Assembly (NCBI RefSeq): GCF_007164525.1
Contig: NZ_AP019791.1
Coordinates: forward strand, 2,653,501-2,717,500
DNA from: Rubrobacter xylanophilus
GTDB taxonomy: Bacteria > Actinomycetota > Rubrobacteria > Rubrobacterales > Rubrobacteraceae
Direction: 5' to 3'
Length of the DNA stretch: 64,000 nucleotides
The notes beneath the pieces are model-generated. The model saw only the letters and a program-made list of their open reading frames with translations, was not told where the DNA came from and searched no databases. A program made the position numbers and the translations under genes. Shown here one piece after another: positions 20,913-32,983 of this stretch. Each line of letters begins with the position of its first letter. Within the stretch, counting starts at the first letter, position 1.

Positions 20913-22702
20913 TCCGGCACCACCCCCTCCCCTTCGGCGCCGAGTACCTCGGGGACGGCCGGACGCGCTTCGCCCTGTGGGCCCCGGCGGCGGGCGGGGT
21001 GGAGCTGGTCCTGGAGGGCGGCGCCCACCGCATGGAGCGGGGCGAGAACGGCCTCTTCACCCTCGTCGCCGAGGCTCCCCCCGGCACCCGCTACCGCTAC
21101 CGGATGGAGGATGGGACCGAGGTTCCGGACCCCGCCTCCCGCTTCCAGCCGGAGGACGTCGGCGGCCCGAGCGTCGTCGTGGACCCGGCCTCCTTCGAGT
21201 GGGGCGACGAAGGCTGGCGGGGGCGGCCCTGGGAGGAGACCGTCCTCTATGAGCTGCACGTCGGCGCCTTCTCCCCGCAGGGGACCTACGAAGGGGTCGT
21301 GGAGCGCCTGGAACACCTCGCGGAGCTCGGGGTGACCGCCGTGGAGCTCATGCCCCTCTCGGATTTTCCCGGCCTCAGGGGCTGGGGCTACGACGGCGTG
21401 CTCCCCTACGCCCCCGACGCCTCCTACGGGACGCCGGAGGGGCTCAAGGGGCTCGTACAGGCCGCCCACGAGCGGAACCTCATGGTCTTCCTCGACGTCG
21501 TCTACAACCACTTCGGTCCGGAGGGCAACTACCTCCCCCTGTATGCGCCGCAGTTCTTCACCCCGGAGCACGAGACCCCCTGGGGGGACGCCGTGGACTT
21601 CGGCCGGAGGATGGTGCGCGAGTTCTTCCTGCACAACGCGCTCTACTGGCTGGAGGAGTACCACCTCGACGGCCTGAGGCTGGACGCGGTGCACGCGATC
21701 TTCGACGACCCCGAGCGCCACTTCGTGCGCGAGCTGGTCCGGAGGGTCCGCGAGGGCCCCGGCCGGGACCGGCACGTGCACCTGGTGCTGGAGAACGACG
21801 CCAACGCCGCCTCGCTCCTGCGCGGCCCCTCCGGGGCCACGGCCCAGTGGAACGACGACCTGCACCATGCCCTGCACGTCGCGCTCACCGGCGAGGATTC
21901 GGGCTACTACGCGGACTACGCTCCCTCCCCGGTGCGGCACCTGGGTCGGGCTCTGGCCGAGGGCTTCGCCTACCAGGGCGAGCCCTCCCGGCACCGGAGC
22001 GGAGAGAGGCGGGGGGAGCCGAGCGCGGATCTGCCGTCCACCTCCTTCGTGGCCTTCCTGCAGAACCACGACCAGGTCGGCAACCGGGCCTTTGGGGAGA
22101 GGATCACATCCCTCGCCCCCCCGAAGGCGGTGCGGGCGGCCGCCGAGATCTACCTGCTCTCCCCCCAGATCCCGCTGCTCTTCATGGGCGAGGAGTGGGC
22201 CGCCTCTTCGCCCTTCCTCTTCTTCTGTGATTTCGGGGGGGATCTGGCGCGGGCCGTCGCCGCGGGGCGCAGGGAGGAGTTCGCCGCCTTCCCGGAGTTC
22301 TCCGACCCCGCGACGCGCGAGCGCATCCCCGACCCGAACGCACCGGGCACGTTCGGGGCCTCGAGGCTCGACTGGGGCGAGCGGGAGGCTCCGGAGCACG
22401 CGGCCTGGATCGAGCTCTACCGCGCCCTGCTCTCCGTGCGCCGGGAGCGCATCGTCCCTCTGCTCTCCGGCGCCCCCGGAGCCGCCTCTTGGCGAACCGT
22501 CGGAGGGCGCGGCCTGGAGGCGCGCTGGGAACTCGCGGGCGGCGCCCGCCTCGCGCTGCGCGCGAACCTCGGCCCCGAACCACTTTCGGGCTTCGATCCG
22601 CCGGAGGGTGGGCTGCTCCACGCCACGGAGGGCGCCCGGAGCGCGGAGCGCGAGCTGCCGGGGTGGTCCGTCGTATGGCACCTGGCGGAGGGTCCCGCTT
22701 GA
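20909..22702 (+). CDS. treZ: Malto-oligosyltrehalose trehalohydrolase TreZ
   Basis: Cleaves trehalose from the end of maltooligosyl-trehalose made by TreY. The 597 residues contain an N-terminal sandwich domain ([16 protein letters not shown]) and a GH13 barrel with the TreZ-type region [15 protein letters not shown], the nucleophile Asp259 (LRLDAVHAI), the acid/base Glu295 ([10 protein letters not shown]) and [30 protein letters not shown] is a TreZ hallmark. The GTG start overlaps the glgX stop (GTGA), and the stop overlaps the treY start (TTGA), so GlgX, TreZ and TreY are made together. Confidence 0.96.
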
Positions 22703-25425
22703 AGGCTCCCCGCGCCACCTACCGGCTGCAGCTCGGGGAGGACCTCACCCTCCACGCCGCCGCCGGGCTCGTCCCGTACCTGGCGGAGCTCGGGGTGAGC
22801 CACCTCTACCTCTCCCCGTGCACCCGGGCGCGGGCGGGCAGCGGCCACGGCTACGACGTGGTCGACCACCGCACCATCGACCCCGCGCTCGGCGGGGAAG
22901 AGGGATATGCCGCCCTCCTGCGGGCGGTCCGGGAGCGCGGGATGAGCCTCCTGCTCGACTGGGTCCCGAACCACATGGGGCTCTCCCCGGAGAACCGGTG
23001 GTGGATGAGCGTCCTGGAGCATGGTCCGGCCTCCCCCTACGCCCCCTTCTTCGACGTCGACTGGGACCCTCCCGGCCGTCCCCACCTGCGCGGCCGGGTG
23101 CTGCTCCCGGTGCTCGGCGATCACTATCGGGCGGTGCTGGAGCGCGGGGAGCTAAAGCTGAGCCTGGAGGCCGGGGAGGGGGCTCTCTGTGTCCGCTACC
23201 ACGAGCACCGCTTCCCGCTGGACCCGGCGACCTACCCGGCGGTGCTCGCGGCCTCCGGCGAGCCGGAGCTCGTGCGGCTCGCCGCCGGGTTCGCCGCCCT
23301 GCCGGACCGCAGCCCGGGGCGGGGAGCGGAGCGTGCGCGGCGGGCCTCCGGTCTGCGGGAGCGGCTGTCCCGGCTGCTCCGGGAGTCCCCCGGAGCCCTC
23401 CGGGCGCTGGAGGGGGTGCTGGAGGGCCCGGCCCGCGACCCCGCGGAGCTGCACCGCCTGCTCGAGGAGCAGGCCTTCCGGCTGGCTTTCTGGCGCGTGG
23501 CCGACGACGAGGTCAACTACCGCCGCTTCTTCGCCATAAACGACCTGGTGGGGCTCCGGGCGGAGGACGGGCGGGTCTTCGAGGCTACCCACCGCCTGGC
23601 GCTGGACCTGCTGCGCCGGGGGGCGGCCGACGGCCTCCGGATAGACCACCCGGACGGGCTGCGCGACCCGGCGGGCTACCTGCGGCGGCTGCGGGAGGCG
23701 GCCGGCGGGCCCTTCTACCTGGTGGTGGAGAAGATCCTCGTCGGCGACGAGGAGCTGCCGGAGGAGTGGCCGGTGGAGGGGACGACCGGCTACGAGTTCG
23801 TAAACCGCGTGGGAGGTCTCTTCGTGGACCCGGAGGGGGAGAGGTTCCTGGACCGCGCCTACCGGCGGTTCACCGGGGAGGGGCGTTCCTTCGAGGAGGT
23901 CGCCCGCGAGGGCAAGCGGCTGGTGATGGACGGTGAGCTGGCCGGAGCACTCGACGCGCTCGCCCGGCGCATGCTGGAGCTCGCCCGGCGGCGCTACGAC
24001 TTCACGCTGAACGCGCTGCGCCGGTCGCTCGCCGGCGTCATCGAGCACCTCGGGGTCTACCGGACCTACGCCACCCCCGCGGGCGTCCCGGAACCAGACC
24101 GGGAGCGGCTCGCGGAGGCCATAGAGCGGGCGAGCGCCGAAAGCCGCGACGACCCGGCCCTCTTCGAGTTCCTCCGGCGGGTGCTGCTCCTGGAGGCGGA
24201 GGACCCGGAGGAACGGCGGGTCGCGGCGGAGCTCCTCATGGACCTGCAGCAGTACACGGGGGCGGTGATGGCCAAGGGCGTGGAGGACACCGCCCTCTAC
24301 CGCTACAACCGGCTCGCCGGGCTGAACGAGGTCGGGGGGGAGCCGGACCGCTTCGGTGTCTCGCCGGAGGAGCTCCACCGGTGGGCGCTGCGCCGCCGGG
24401 AGCGGCACCCGCACGGGATGCTGGCCGCCTCCACCCACGACACCAAGCGTGCGGAGGACGTGCGCGCCCGGCTGATCGCCCTCTCCTCCCTCGCGGAGGA
24501 GTGGGAGGAGAGGGTGGAGCGCTGGCACCGGATCAACACCCCGCACCGGGTGGAGCTGGAGGACGGGCGCGAGGCTCCCTCCCGGGAGGACGAGTACCTG
24601 CTCTACCAGACCCTCCTCGGGGCCTGGCCGTTCTGGGAGGAGTCCGGGTTCCCCGGCCGGATAAAGGACTACACGAGAAAGGCGGTCCGGGAGGCGAAGG
24701 TCAACAGCTCCTGGATGGCTCCGGACGGGGCCTACGAAAGGGCCCTGGAGGGCTTCGTGGAGGCGATCCTCGCGCCGGACGGCGGGTTTCTGGAGGACTT
24801 CTTGCCCTTCCAGCGCCGGGTGGCCCGTCTCGGGGCGCTGGTGAGCCTCTCGCAGACCCTGATCCGGCTGACCTTCCCCGGCGTGCCGGACGTCTACCGG
24901 GGAGCGGAGCTCTGGGACCTCTCCCTCGTCGACCCGGACAACCGCCGCCCGGTGGACTACGATCTCAGGAGGAGGTTCCTCGCGGAGCTGGAGCGGACGG
25001 TTCCCTCCGGGGCGCCCTCGCTCCTCGACGACGGCGTCTGGCAGAACGGGCTCCCGAAGCTCCACCTCCTCCGCCGGGCGCTGCGGCTTCGGGCCGAAAG
25101 CCCCGGGCTCTTCGCCCGGGGGGAATACGTACCCCTTGAGAGCGGGGGACCGCGGGCCGGCCGGATCTTCGCCTTCGCCCGGAGGCTCGGGGAGGAGCTG
25201 GCGGTGACGGTCGTCCCCCGCCCGGCGGCGGATGCCGTCGCCCCTTCAGGGCCTCTCGGGTTCCGGCCCGGCGCCTGGGAGGGAACCTGGGTCTCCGTTC
25301 CCTTCCGGGAGAGCGGCTACCGCGACCTGCTCTCCGGCAGGCCGTGCGGTCGCGGTCCGCGCCTCGCCGCCGAAGAGCTCTTCGGCCGCTTCCCGACGGC
25401 CCTGCTCGCCCCGAGCCGGCCCTGA
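22699..25425 (+). CDS. treY: Malto-oligosyltrehalose synthase TreY
   Basis: Converts the reducing end of a maltodextrin to an alpha,alpha-1,1 link by intramolecular transglycosylation. The 908 residues start with ATYRLQL and LYLSPCTRARAGSGHGYDVVD, the TreY N-terminal signature. Catalytic residues are Asp316 (LRIDHPDGL) and Glu344 (LVVEKILVGDEELP). Further signatures are GTTGYEF, QQYTGAVMAKGVEDTALYRY, STHDTKRAEDVRAR and FPGVPDVYRG. The TTG start overlaps the treZ stop. No glgA, glgC or otsA is in the window, so here trehalose would come from glucan (TreYZ) or maltose (TreS). Confidence 0.96.
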   Translation: MKAPRATYRLQLGEDLTLHAAAGLVPYLAELGVSHLYLSPCTRARAGSGHGYDVVDHRTIDPALGGEEGYAALLRAVRERGMSLLLDWVPNHMGLSPENRWWMSVLEHGPASPYAPFFDVDWDPPGRPHLRGRVLLPVLGDHYRAVLERGELKLSLEAGEGALCVRYHEHRFPLDPATYPAVLAASGEPELVRLAAGFAALPDRSPGRGAERARRASGLRERLSRLLRESPGALRALEGVLEGPARDPAELHRLLEEQAFRLAFWRVADDEVNYRRFFAINDLVGLRAEDGRVFEATHRLALDLLRRGAADGLRIDHPDGLRDPAGYLRRLREAAGGPFYLVVEKILVGDEELPEEWPVEGTTGYEFVNRVGGLFVDPEGERFLDRAYRRFTGEGRSFEEVAREGKRLVMDGELAGALDALARRMLELARRRYDFTLNALRRSLAGVIEHLGVYRTYATPAGVPEPDRERLAEAIERASAESRDDPALFEFLRRVLLLEAEDPEERRVAAELLMDLQQYTGAVMAKGVEDTALYRYNRLAGLNEVGGEPDRFGVSPEELHRWALRRRERHPHGMLAASTHDTKRAEDVRARLIALSSLAEEWEERVERWHRINTPHRVELEDGREAPSREDEYLLYQTLLGAWPFWEESGFPGRIKDYTRKAVREAKVNSSWMAPDGAYERALEGFVEAILAPDGGFLEDFLPFQRRVARLGALVSLSQTLIRLTFPGVPDVYRGAELWDLSLVDPDNRRPVDYDLRRRFLAELERTVPSGAPSLLDDGVWQNGLPKLHLLRRALRLRAESPGLFARGEYVPLESGGPRAGRIFAFARRLGEELAVTVVPRPAADAVAPSGPLGFRPGAWEGTWVSVPFRESGYRDLLSGRPCGRGPRLAAEELFGRFPTALLAPSRP

Positions 25426-25438
25426 TCCTACCCGGCCT

Positions 25439-25852
25439 TCAACTTCGCTCTCCGAAGATGCGCCTCAGGACCCGTCGCAGCAGCCCGCCCCGGTGCTCCC
25501 CGGTGCTGCGCCGGGAGGTGGTCTCCGCCTGTTGGTGCAGGAGATTCACGAGCATCTCCCGCTCAACCACCCGTACCTCCATGCCGCCCTCCCAGTTCTC
25601 GGGGGGCGGGCTGAGGACCACGTAGCGCACCTCCTCTCCCTGATGCTCCAGCAGCGCGGCGAGCGCGGCGGAGGAGACCTCCAGAGGACGCCACTCCCGG
25701 CCGAGGTCCCCGGTGGACTCCAGAAACTCCCGGGCCTCCTCCTCCGAGGAGAACACGGGGATGGCCTCGCCGTCGTCGAGAACGATGGCCAGAAGCTCGT
25801 CCTCCGGCTCCGGCCCCCCCACTATGACCACGTGAGACACCCCGCCGCTCAT
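25439..25852 (-). CDS. Hypothetical protein, 137 residues
   Basis: I do not recognise this family with certainty. It is an acidic alpha/beta-looking protein (VVIVGGPEPEDELLAIVLDD, then SSEEEAREFLEST) with a basic Arg-rich tail (LLRRVLRRIFGERS) and no signal peptide, Cys or transmembrane segment. Base composition and codon use match the neighbours. It converges on treY with 13 bp between stops. The start at 25852 has only a weak ribosome site; a GTG five codons in is an alternative. Confidence 0.6.
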   Translation of the reverse strand: MSGGVSHVVIVGGPEPEDELLAIVLDDGEAIPVFSSEEEAREFLESTGDLGREWRPLEVSSAALAALLEHQGEEVRYVVLSPPPENWEGGMEVRVVEREMLVNLLHQQAETTSRRSTGEHRGGLLRRVLRRIFGERS

Positions 25853-25899
25853 CCTCGATGTTTGAGGATAGCAGCCCGCGGCGGGGCGGTGTGGAGCTG

Positions 25900-26196
25900 C
25901 TAGGCGGTCGGCGGCTCCTGACCCGGGGCGGTTATCCCGATGCCGGGGCCCTCCGGGGTGTCCACGACGTTGAGGGTGCTCCCGTCCAGGGCCTCGCTCA
26001 CCGGCGCCGCGATGTGGAGCAGGGGCTCGCCCTGGTGTTCGACCACCTGGTCGTCCTCGCGCGGCTCGCCGGCCGCTATGCCGACCATGGTCTGGCCGGT
26101 GTTCTCGTCCACCATCGGGTCCAGCCGCAGGACGGTGCCCTCGGGATGCTCCACGTTGCGGAAGAGCTCCTTGGCCTCCTCGGTCACCTCTATCAT
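25900..26196 (-). CDS. HesB/IscA-fold-like protein lacking the Fe-S cysteines
   Basis: 98 residues starting IEVTEEAKELFRNV, which resembles the N-terminus of A-type Fe-S carriers (IscA/HesB/NfuA N-domain), followed by a beta-rich part (GTVLRLDPMVDENTG, ALDGSTLNVVDTPEGPG). It has no cysteine at all, so it cannot carry a cluster in the usual way. The ATG at 26196 has a strong AAGGAG site 6 nt upstream; ATGs further upstream do not. Its role is unknown. The fold assignment rests on pattern only. Confidence 0.6.
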   Translation of the reverse strand: MIEVTEEAKELFRNVEHPEGTVLRLDPMVDENTGQTMVGIAAGEPREDDQVVEHQGEPLLHIAAPVSEALDGSTLNVVDTPEGPGIGITAPGQEPPTA

Positions 26197-26334
26197 GGGT
26201 TCTCCTTCGGGAGCGTGCATTTCGCGTACCATCACGCTACCATCTTCCCGGCCGGTTTAAACCCGAACCCTGAAGCCGGGCTTCAGGTCGGCTGGAATCC
26301 CGGTGCGTCCGGGGTTAGGCTCTGTTCGCTGGAG

Positions 26335-27150
26335 ATGGAAGCGGGATCCAGGAAGACGGCGCTCGTCACCGGCTCGACGGACGGGCTCGGCAGAGGCGTT
26401 GCCCGGGAGCTCGCCCGCCGGGGGTACGCGGTGATCCTGCACGGCCGCAGCGAGGCGCGCTGTGAGGAGGCCGCGGCGGAGCTCCCGGATGGCGGGGCCG
26501 GCTATCTGGTGGCGGACTTCTCCTCCCTCGGGGAGGTCCGTAAGATGGCCGGGGAGATACTCGCGGGGCGCGAGCGCCTGGACCTGCTGGTGAACAACGC
26601 GGGGATCATCTCCCGTGAGCGCCGCGAGAGCCGGGAGGGAGTGGAGCTCACCCTCGCCGTAAACTACCTGTCCCACTTCCTGCTTACGCTCCTGCTCCTC
26701 CCGTTGCTGCGCCGCTCGGCGCCGGCCCGGGTGGTGAACGTAGCCTCGGCCGCCCAGAGCCCCCTGGACTTCAGCGATCCCATGATGGAGCGCTCCTACG
26801 ACCCCATGGAGGCCTACGCCCGCAGCAAGCTGGCGCAGGTCTCCTTCACCCTCGAGTTCGTGGAGCGCTTCGCCGGCAACGGGGTGTACGCCAACGCCCT
26901 CCATCCGGCCTCGCTCATGGACACCAAGATGGTGCGCGAGAGCTTCGGGCGTTCCATGAGCTCCGTGGAGGAGGGGGTCCGGGCGGTGGTGCACCTGGCC
27001 ACCTCCCCAGACCTCGAGGGGGTCTCCGGCCGCTACTTCGACGGTACCCGGGAGGCCCGCCCCCACCCCTGGGCCCGCGATCCCGGGGCCAGGGAGCGTC
27101 TGTGGGAGCTGAGCGAGGGGCTCTGCGGCGGGCTGCTGGAGCCCCTCTGA
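26335..27150 (+). CDS. Short-chain dehydrogenase/reductase (SDR) family oxidoreductase
   Basis: NAD(P)-dependent oxidoreductase of 271 residues with a classical Rossmann fold. The cofactor loop TGSTDGLGRG is near residue 12, VADFSS and NNAG follow, the catalytic Ser is in VNVASAAQS, and the Tyr/Lys pair is in YARSK. HGRSEAR after the second strand suggests NADP preference. The later part (LHPASLMDTKMV) is typical of retinol-dehydrogenase-like/WW-domain-oxidoreductase SDRs. The substrate cannot be told. It lies 17 bp upstream of an ABM-domain gene on the same strand; they are probably co-transcribed. Confidence 0.88.
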   Translation: MEAGSRKTALVTGSTDGLGRGVARELARRGYAVILHGRSEARCEEAAAELPDGGAGYLVADFSSLGEVRKMAGEILAGRERLDLLVNNAGIISRERRESREGVELTLAVNYLSHFLLTLLLLPLLRRSAPARVVNVASAAQSPLDFSDPMMERSYDPMEAYARSKLAQVSFTLEFVERFAGNGVYANALHPASLMDTKMVRESFGRSMSSVEEGVRAVVHLATSPDLEGVSGRYFDGTREARPHPWARDPGARERLWELSEGLCGGLLEPL

Positions 27151-27167
27151 GAGAGGGGAGGGAAGGG

Positions 27168-27461
27168 ATGGCTTACGTGGTGTGTGCGAAGTGGACGGCC
27201 AGGGAGGGCGCGGCGGAGAAGGTCGAGGCCGCCATCCGGAAGCTCGCGCCGCCCTCCCGGGAGGAGCCCGGGATGCTCCTCTACCAGCCCCACCGCGACC
27301 CGGAGAACCCCAACGTGTTCTTCTTCTACGAGCGCTACGAGCGCCCCGAGGCCTACCAGGCCCACCTAGACTCCGAACACTCCCGGCGCTACGGTCTCGG
27401 GGAGGCGATACCCCTACTGGAGAGCCGGGAACGGAAGTTCTACGAGACGCTGGACCTCTGA
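27168..27461 (+). CDS. ABM-domain (antibiotic biosynthesis monooxygenase-type) protein, copy 1
   Basis: A 97-residue single-domain dimeric alpha+beta barrel protein. Its features are VVCAKWTAREGAAEKVE, ending in IPLLESRERKFYETLD. Such proteins may be cofactor-independent monooxygenases, isomerases or heme-handling enzymes. A very strong ribosome site (GGGGAGGGAAGGG) precedes the ATG. It is a close paralogue of the protein at 61552-61845: 69 of 97 residues are identical by my alignment, and 43 bp are identical at DNA level. Here the partner is an SDR. Confidence 0.85.
   Translation: MAYVVCAKWTAREGAAEKVEAAIRKLAPPSREEPGMLLYQPHRDPENPNVFFFYERYERPEAYQAHLDSEHSRRYGLGEAIPLLESRERKFYETLDL
27184..27226 (+). 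repeat. 43-bp exact repeat, copy 1
   Basis: These 43 bp are identical to 61570-61612. Both copies lie in the same codons of the two ABM-domain genes (residues ~6-20). This level of DNA identity exceeds that of the rest of the two genes. Confidence 0.9.
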
Positions 27462-27467
27462 GGCGGC

Positions 27468-28403
27468 TCAGGGGGCATATTCTGCGAGCCGCAGGCTCCG
27501 GGCCTCCTCCAGGAGCCGCTCCTCGCTTTCGCCGGAGAGGTTCGTGAGCGGCGGGCGGAGGTTCCGCCAGCTCTCCTCGCCGGTCAGGCTCCGCATCAGG
27601 GATTTCAGCGCCGGGATCGCCGGGTAGGCCTCCAGGGCGTCCCGCAGCCCGGTCAGCCGCCTCTGGGCCGCGGCGGCTTCTCCGGCCTCACCCGCGGCGT
27701 GCAGGTCGTAGACCCGGCGGGCCAGCCGGACGGTTACGTTAGCCGTGGCGGAGATGCAGCCCGCCCCTCCGGCCCGCAGCGTGTCCAGCAGGAAGCGCTC
27801 GGTCCCGGCGAAGACCCCGAAGCCGGGCAGCTCCCGGCACAGCCGTTCGATCCGGGGCCAGCTCCCCTCGCTGTCCTTTATCCCCCGGACCGCCTCCGGG
27901 TAGCTCTCGACCAGCCGCCCGACGAGGGGCACGCCGATCCCCACGCCCCCGGTCATCTGGGGGAAGTGATAGAGGTAGAGGCGCAGCCGCTCGTCCCCCA
28001 CCCTCTCTACGAGCTCCGCGAAGAACCGGTAGAGTCCCTCGTCGCCGACGCCCTTGTAGTAGAAGGGCGGGAGCACCAGCACCCCGGCGGCGCCCGCCTC
28101 CAGCGCGTTCCGGGTCAGCCAGACCGCCTCCGTGAGGGCGCAGGAGCCGGTGCCGGGGAGCAGCCGCTCCCCCGGGATGCCGGCCTCGACCAGCGCCTCC
28201 AGGGCGGCGGCCCGCTCCTTCGCCGAGAGCGAGTTCGCCTCCCCGGTCGTCCCGAAGATGCCGAGGCCGTGGCATCCGGCCTCGAGCAGGCGCCGGCAGT
28301 GGGCGGCGAAGGCTTTGTTGTCCACGTTCAGATCCCCGTCCATGGGGGTGAGCGCGGCGGCGAAGACGCCGCGCAGGGTTTCATGAGGGTTGGTCTCTTG
28401 CAT
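27468..28403 (-). CDS. DapA/NanA-superfamily aldolase (dihydrodipicolinate synthase family)
   Basis: A class I aldolase/lyase of 311 residues. It has GIFGTTGEANSLS (the GxxGE pyruvate-binding loop), YLYHFPQMTG with the conserved Tyr and GIKDSEGSW with the Schiff-base Lys. The family includes true dihydrodipicolinate synthase, N-acetylneuraminate lyase and sugar-acid aldolases. The ...FPQMTG motif and the non-lysine neighbourhood favour a catabolic or sugar-acid role over lysine synthesis, but this is inference. The start (ATG 28403, GAGGAGGGA upstream) overlaps the end of the upstream membrane-protein gene by 23 bp, so expression is coupled. Confidence 0.85.
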   Translation of the reverse strand: MQETNPHETLRGVFAAALTPMDGDLNVDNKAFAAHCRRLLEAGCHGLGIFGTTGEANSLSAKERAAALEALVEAGIPGERLLPGTGSCALTEAVWLTRNALEAGAAGVLVLPPFYYKGVGDEGLYRFFAELVERVGDERLRLYLYHFPQMTGGVGIGVPLVGRLVESYPEAVRGIKDSEGSWPRIERLCRELPGFGVFAGTERFLLDTLRAGGAGCISATANVTVRLARRVYDLHAAGEAGEAAAAQRRLTGLRDALEAYPAIPALKSLMRSLTGEESWRNLRPPLTNLSGESEERLLEEARSLRLAEYAP

Positions 28404-29349
28404 CGCGTCCCTCCTCTCTTTCGGCGGGCCACAGGCGGGCGATGACGAACACCAGCGCGACCGCCGCGAGCAGACGGATGGCCAGCAGCGGCAGCACGTC
28501 TATCCCGAGCGGCACGAAGATCAGGGTGTCCTCGATGACCGCGTGGCAGGCGCACAGGAACAGGGCGATGAGCGTGATCTCCCGGCGGCTGAAGCGCTGC
28601 TCGCGCGCCTGCTCCAGGATGATGCCGGCCCCGAAGGCGAGCCCGAAGACGAGCCCGCCGGCCATGGTGACCGCCCCGCGGGGGGCGATGCCGAGCGGGC
28701 GCATGAGGGGCCGCATGAGCGCGGCGAAGCGTTGGAGGGCACCGAGATCCCTGAGGATCTGGATGAGGAACATCACGGGGACGACGATGAGGGCGAGCTG
28801 CAGGATGCCCTCCGCCGCGGTCCGCAGGGCATCGAAGAGCGCCTCACCCCACCCCGAGGGCTCCTCCGCGGCGGGGGCGGCGAGCCCGTAGCGGGCCCTC
28901 TGCCGCCCGCCGTCCCACAGCCACGCCACGGCGAGCCCGGCGGCCGCAGCGAGCCCCAGCCGGAACCCCACCACCAGCAGCACGCTCACCCCCACCCGGC
29001 GGCAGATGGCGCTCTCCACCGGGAGCATGTGCGAGAAGCCCAGCATGAGCGCCAGGGTGAAGACCTGCTTGACCGTCAGCTCCATCGCCAGGATGGCCCC
29101 TATCGCCGCGTAGAGGTTCAGCAGGTTGCCGAGCACCAGCGGCACCGCCGCCTCGCCCGGCAGCCCGAAGAGCCCCATCGCGGGGGCGAGCGCCTCCAGC
29201 AGCAGCCCGTAGGCCGGGGTGAAGCGCAGCAGGACCACCGCGACGGTGACCGGGAAGATCACGACCCCCAGCTCCCAGGTGGTCCTAAGGCCGCTCCTGA
29301 GCCCCTCCGCCCAGGAGACCGCGCGCAGCACCTTCGACACCGTGCCCAT
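28381..29349 (-). CDS. Nucleoside-recognition (Gate) domain membrane protein
   Basis: A 322-residue polytopic membrane protein with about eight hydrophobic segments and two copies of a Gate-type pattern. It resembles nucleoside-recognition proteins (spore maturation/YjiH-like) with GNLLNLYAAIGAILAMELT and AGGLVFGLAFGAGIILEQAR. It may transport or sense a small solute; the name does not prove nucleoside binding. The ATG at 29349 lacks a clear GGAGG. Its last 23 bp overlap the DapA-like aldolase gene, so the pair may import and process one substrate. Confidence 0.75.
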   Translation of the reverse strand: MGTVSKVLRAVSWAEGLRSGLRTTWELGVVIFPVTVAVVLLRFTPAYGLLLEALAPAMGLFGLPGEAAVPLVLGNLLNLYAAIGAILAMELTVKQVFTLALMLGFSHMLPVESAICRRVGVSVLLVVGFRLGLAAAAGLAVAWLWDGGRQRARYGLAAPAAEEPSGWGEALFDALRTAAEGILQLALIVVPVMFLIQILRDLGALQRFAALMRPLMRPLGIAPRGAVTMAGGLVFGLAFGAGIILEQAREQRFSRREITLIALFLCACHAVIEDTLIFVPLGIDVLPLLAIRLLAAVALVFVIARLWPAEREEGRDARDQPS

Positions 29350-29406
29350 GAGGAGAACCCCTCCCCCCGTTCCCCGCCGCACGTCCCGCCGTTTCGCGGA
29401 GCTCCC

Positions 29407-32625
<3,219 letters not shown>

Positions 32626-32633
<8 letters not shown>

Positions 32634-32931
32634 GCCCGTAGTGCCGGCGGACCGCCGCGTCGAACCCACCGGTGGGCGGGTCCTCCAGCGGCGGGGCCGA
32701 GCGCACCCTCTCCACCGGGTGGGGGAGCCGGATCCTCCGGTGGTCCGGCTCCGCGTTCAGGCCCTCGGCGGGGACCGCCCGGCCGTCGACGGAGAGGTAC
32801 TTCAGCAGCCCGCTCGGAGCGTCGTAGACCGTCCGATCGACCCTGCCCACGGGCTCGCCCGAGGCATCCAGTACCTCGTAGCCCTCCCACTCCGTGTAGG
32901 GGTTGTCCGCCCTGTGGTTCGCCTCTTCCAT
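32626..32931 (-). CDS. PRC-barrel domain protein
   Basis: A 101-residue cytosolic protein. WEGYEVLDASGEPVGRVDRTVYDA and LLKYLSVDGRAVPAE form the six-strand PRC-barrel pattern, followed by a proline-rich tail ending RRHYGLS. PRC-barrels occur in ribosome maturation proteins and photosynthetic reaction centres; short stand-alone forms in actinobacteria have no settled function and are often linked to stress. A strong site (GGAGGAGA) precedes the ATG at 32931. Confidence 0.8.
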
Positions 32932-32968
32932 GTTTCTCCTCCGGGTGGCGGGGAAAGCGCTATGCGCG

Positions 32969-32974
32969 TATGAT
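32969..32974 (+). promoter_or_regulatory. -10 element of the 32984 gene
   Basis: TATGAT (32969-32974) lies 9 nt before the GTG at 32984, with no ribosome site between. No good -35 is visible 16-18 bp upstream. A short-leader or leaderless transcript is implied. Confidence 0.5.
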
Positions 32975-32983
32975 ACGTCGGAC

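Noticed and set aside
27468-28403. Lysine-pathway dapA
   Set aside because: The family motifs fit but the genes around are not lysine genes, and the paralogous family is broad. I kept the general name.
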